DNA of 64,000 bases, from positions 1,860,001-1,924,000 of the forward strand of contig NW_026946359.1 of NCBI RefSeq assembly GCF_035222275.1, in the 5' to 3' direction. The number at the start of each line of letters is the position of its first letter. The first letter of the stretch is position 1. A model generated the notes under the pieces. That model was not told the DNA's origin. It made no database searches and saw nothing but the letters and a program-made list of their open reading frames with translations. The stretch is from Podospora bellae-mahoneyi (lineage: Eukaryota > Ascomycota > Sordariomycetes > Sordariales > Podosporaceae). The translations under genes and the position numbers were made by a program. Of the stretch, positions 60,073-64,000 are shown piece after piece.

Positions 60073-62038
60073 CTACACCCCCCCTCTCCTCGCCACCGAT
60101 CCCACCTTCTCTCCCCTGTAATCCCTATCCCTATCCTCCCGTTGACTCATCCTCGTCATCCTCGCCCCCCTAGGGCTCTCAGGCAAGTCGTATTCATCCT
60201 CATCGCTATCCCCCTCGTCGTCCTGATCATCATCAGTATGATCCGACCTTCTCCGTGGCGGTTGTGTCCTCCCCACATTCACACCACCAAACGTCTCCCC
60301 CGGCTGTGGACTTCTCGGGTGCTTCTCCACCTTGACCGACCTGGTAACCTGTATCGACAACCTCAGGTGACCCCGTGGCGGTGCTCGTAAACTTCCTGAA
60401 CCAGGTGACCTCCCTCCACTCGTGGTATCCAACGGAGAGATGTCATCATCATCCTCGTTATGGTGATCAGTCGTATTCGACGGATGCAACGATGACCCCC
60501 CTCTCGCACTAGCAGAAACACTGCACGTCTGCTGTGATTCCAAATCCCCATGCATGACCGGCCTGTTAAGTTTGTAGTCTGCCAGCCCGTTGTTGTTGTT
60601 CACCGACGGTAGTTCGCCTTCGTGTTCTTCCACTTGCTGGAGGAGGCTTCCTTTGCGCTTGGAGGAGGTTTTGTCTGATGTTTCGCTTAGCCTTCTGCTT
60701 CCTCTTCGGCCTAGTTGAGCAGCGAGGCCGATGAAGGACTGGCGGGAGTCACGGCGGATGGGGTGGCCGGTGATGGGGTCGATCCATTGGAGGCTGCTGT
60801 TTTCTCTTGGGGTCTTGCTGCCCGAGTTGGGGGAGAGGAGCCGGGGAAAGAGGCGTTGGATGAGAGGCTTGAGGGTCATGAGGCAGGCGCAGCAGATGGC
60901 GGCGGAGACCTCGACCGAGGTCCAGTAGATCATCTGGGCCGAGGTGTAGGTTGCGTCGTAGCCGGCTTTTTTGACAATGTCGATAAGGTAGACTAGGCGG
61001 ATGATGGAGACGATGCAGACGCTGGGATAATGAGTTAGGAACATAAAGATACCCATGTATGTGGTGGAGGACTTACAAAAACCCCAAAGCAAACACCCCA
61101 ACAAGAGCGTACTTTTGGCGTCTCGGCAGTTTCAAAGCTGAAAGCACTGGCATCTGGTTTCTTTCTGTCAGTCCTTCTTCTACTCATCCATCCTAGCAAT
61201 AGCCTCAAACAGATCATCAGGCCAGGCAACAAAAAAGGAACATACCGGCAAAGCCATAATCACCAAATCACTAACAATATGCAAAGCCGCATTCGCCCAC
61301 CAAATGTTCCCCGGCTGGCAATACACCTCCTGCGTAAAAAACAAACCCCAATTCCAGAACGCCTCAAGCGGGATGCAAGCCGTGCAAACCGAAACAACAA
61401 GCCAGATCCCAATAAGCACCACAAGAACAAGCACGATCTGAATCGCCCGCTTCGCCCAGCTGTAGGTGAAGATGCGTCGATACAGCAAAAGTATCGAAAT
61501 CCTTAAGAAGGTGAGACTCAAATTGTAAAACAGAATCCCATACCAAGCCGCCCTTTCCAGCGCCGACATCTGCATCCAGTCCGCCTCCCAGGCGTGTCTC
61601 CCGGCCCCTCGAGCCATTTCTAGATTTGCTGTCAGTAATCACAATCTCGATATCAGAAACCGTGCGGCAAGACCTACGCTCAAGAGAACTAGCCATCACA
61701 CCGGCGGCAAACACCAACGCCGGAATGATACACCAATCCGACGCCCCCAGCACATTGTTGAGTCTACCCCTCGTGTAAAACCTCACCACCACGAACCCAA
61801 GCGCGATGAGCCATGTTATCACCGCGCAAGCCACGATATCGGCTTGCAGCGATCGCCCAGCATCAGTCGGTATTGGCCCCCAAGGTAGAAACGTCTCGTT
61901 GGTTCCCACTGTGAAGTTTTTCCCGTTTGTTGGGAATGTGAAGTTGAAATCTGTTGGCGGTGGTGGTGGTGGTGGTGGTGGTGGTGGTGGTCCCTCGAAG
62001 GGAGGGATGCCAGTGCTGGCCAGAGGGTCGGGTCCCAT
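60073..62038 (-). CDS. PTH11/SAT4-like fungal seven-TM membrane protein
   Basis: Four exons (61678-62038, 61246-61619, 61077-61153, 60073-61021; introns of 58, 92 and 55 bp) join to 586 residues. The N-terminus is extracellular, with a run of prolines coded by a GGT repeat and N-glycosylation sites (NFTF, NETF). The fungal rhodopsin-like 7-TM domain follows: ITWLIALGFVVVRFYTRGRL, ASDWCIIPALVFAAGVMAS, AAWYGILFYNLSLTFLRISI, LLYRRIF, CTACIPLEAFWNW, YCQPGNIWWANAALHIVSDL, LPRRQKYALVGVFALGFF and SVEVSAAICCACLMTLKPLI. The C-tail is long, acidic and Arg/Ser-rich (DDDQDDEGDSDEDEYDLPES). Members act as, or resemble, G-protein-coupled receptors for surface or nutrient cues (Pth11). The ligand is unknown. 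Confidence 0.92.
61959..61991. repeat. GGT trinucleotide repeat inside coding sequence
   Basis: Eleven GGT units; on the minus strand (ACC) they code the poly-proline run near residue 20 of the 7-TM protein. Confidence 0.9.
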
Positions 62039-64000
62039 TTTCTGCGTCCCGGCTCTTGCAACCTAGGTACCTTGGGTATGTTTGGACGTTGGCGGTGTGG
62101 ATTCGTGATGTAGATGGGGGTAGGAAACCATGCCCGCCCATCAACCCGAAAAAAGGAGAAAAAAGAAGAATGCTGGAATAGCCCGATGGGGCTCACCAAG
62201 AAAAGATATATCTCCAGCCAGCTTCTTGATGTCTGGAAAAAGCGCAGCTTTTCCCCGCAACTCGTTACCAGCCAAAATTTGAGGGAAAACGGGCGAAAAA
62301 AGGGGCCCGATGTGACTGTTCATCAACCGGCGGCGGCAGCAGCAGAATCAGGATCGGCAGTGCTGAGCTTTTCTGTCGACTCTTTTTCGCCTTGCAGGGT
62401 TGCAACCCGAACTATCGAAAACTCTGGGGAAGCGGAAAACGGTTTCTTGGTTCCTGTCTGGGGTTGCAAGCAACATCAAATAAGTAATGTCTAGCTAGGA
62501 ACGTTTGGAAATGAGTAATGGCCGCAAAGGGAATAATCGTTGGAAAGAAATCAGGGCACGTACTCGTGTTTGATGTTGGGTGTCATTGTTTATGCCTTCC
62601 AACCGTGACAACGCTCTCTGTTCGCACTCGCAAGCTAGGGCATTGTCGAGAGAAAGGGGGATGGCGAGGTTAGTTAGTCCTTGCAAGCTTCCACTTTGCC
62701 GGCCGGTGTGTTCCCGGACGAGGTTGCTTCAGAGGGTGGCACTTCGGAACTTGTAAGAGTTGAGTCCCTGTTAGGCCATGATTGCTTCTGGGTGGATAAT
62801 GCGGGGAGTCCTGGCCCAGTCATAGGATACTGGCGGTATAAAAGGCAACGTGCGCTCAACTGTCGAGTACAAGGAAACATTGGTTCTTGCTCCGCTCCGC
62901 CGAATGGGTTGACGTACATTTGGTTCGCTGGAAAGCGTGCCCGAGCGCTGAGTGACACTTTTGAGGCTTTGGCAGACAGGACGAGGATGGTGGAGATTGA
63001 AACATTTCCAGGATATTGAAGATAATTTTACCGTTAAGCAAGTAGCGATCTTCGACTCCAAGGTCTGCCTGAAAATATTTCCTTGTCATTAATGGCCAGC
63101 TCCGGCAGGCTTCCTGCTCATCAGGCCTCGTCATCTTCATCAGCGAAAAACATGCTGAAGAGCGGTCATGTCCCAAATCCTCCACGAGGCCGACAGCGCT
63201 CAGGTCAATCCCAGAGAGAAGCGAATGCAACACTGGTGCTGACCACCATACCCGACTTGACCCAGCGCTAAGCTTGATCGAGAACCCTGCCAACACCCTC
63301 CGACCTCCCGCATTCAAACAAGAACCATGGTGGTACCCCTATTTCTGCCGCCGGAATTCCGCATTTGGATCGAGTTGTGCTGTCAAACATGTCAAAAGGA
63401 GGGCTGGTGCCGGCAGTTGAATGGATGGATGGATGGATGTGGCGGAGTGTGAATCATGCAATGCAAAGCAGTGGCGTGTTGCCGAAAGGATTTTGTCATT
63501 TTCTGGGGAAGAGGTGGGACATGATTGGTTTTTGGCTTATGAGATGCGGCTACAGGACGCCAAGAGGTCTATCTCTCTAGATACATAGGCCAGAAACGTG
63601 GCACATATTGCTTCATTTGAATTGACCTGGTCGAAGGCAGGACACAAGAGGGAGAACAGACTTCCACGTATAAAATGATGGGCACAGGCTCCCCGAAGGT
63701 GTGTGACACAGCATTGCTGAACTCTGCGCTCTCGAACAGAAATTCGGCAAATGTCAAAGGTGCCAGGTCATTTATCAGGAGTTCCCCTCATGATTGGGCT
63801 TCTTTTATATTGTATTGCCGCCCTAGATATTGCACCCCATCTTGGCCAATATCAGGCTGCGAGGCCCGCAAGTCCGGATTTCAGAACATTCCGCCAATAG
63901 GTATATCACATGGAAGTCACCACAAAGCAATTTCTTAAAGCAAATTCAAAACAATCTATTGCAGCAAAACTACCACTGGTATCTATCCCAAATCACAACC
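62039..64000. other. intergenic
   Basis: Promoter side of the 7-TM gene, then 1.9 kb without a supported gene. A short GGAT repeat (63421-63438) is the only regular element. Confidence 0.45.

Overview
The window is nuclear DNA of a filamentous ascomycete, most likely a sordariomycete and perhaps Sordariales. The evidence is short GT-AG introns (about 50-110 bp) with CTRAC/CTAAC branch sites, genes about 2 kb apart in both orientations, and fungus-specific families: a CBM1 cellulase, a class II peroxidase, PTH11/SAT4-like membrane receptors and DUF4360. I see no operons, no rRNA, no convincing tRNA and no recognisable transposon. The species is inferred from gene style only.

Left part (1-8888): no gene I can support. 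It holds microsatellites, a few short diverged duplications and an unusual array of eight ~44-bp repeats separated by non-identical 21-34-bp spacers (5770-6309).

Middle-left (8889-25888): a 4-TM membrane protein, a GFA/CENP-V zinc enzyme, a small glycine-rich amphipathic protein, a proline-rich small protein, an APC-superfamily permease, a GPI-type aspartic protease (minus strand) and a secreted class II haem peroxidase. Gene relics lie at 10.6 kb and 19.2-19.7 kb.

Middle (26395-37796): a large single-exon protein-kinase-like gene with altered catalytic-loop residues and a long proline-rich tail, a CBM1-GH5 endoglucanase, and a secreted carboxylesterase that appears to lack its catalytic Glu (all minus strand), then a bZIP-like nuclear protein. 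The peroxidase, cellulase and esterase are all secreted and would fit growth on plant debris, but each has its own promoter and they are not an obvious cluster.

Right part (39765-62038): two loci sharing a QITPL-containing N-terminus (about 39.8-40.9 kb and 51.3-51.9 kb), a coiled-coil protein, a CorA-like membrane-protein relic, a secreted vWA/MIDAS protein whose start codon seems split by an intron, a MATE transporter, a DUF4360 secreted protein, a formate/nitrite transporter and a PTH11/SAT4-like 7-TM protein. The last 2 kb holds no gene I can see.

Exon borders were read by eye from splice signals and frame continuity. Every multi-exon model given as a definite gene adds up to a whole number of codons.
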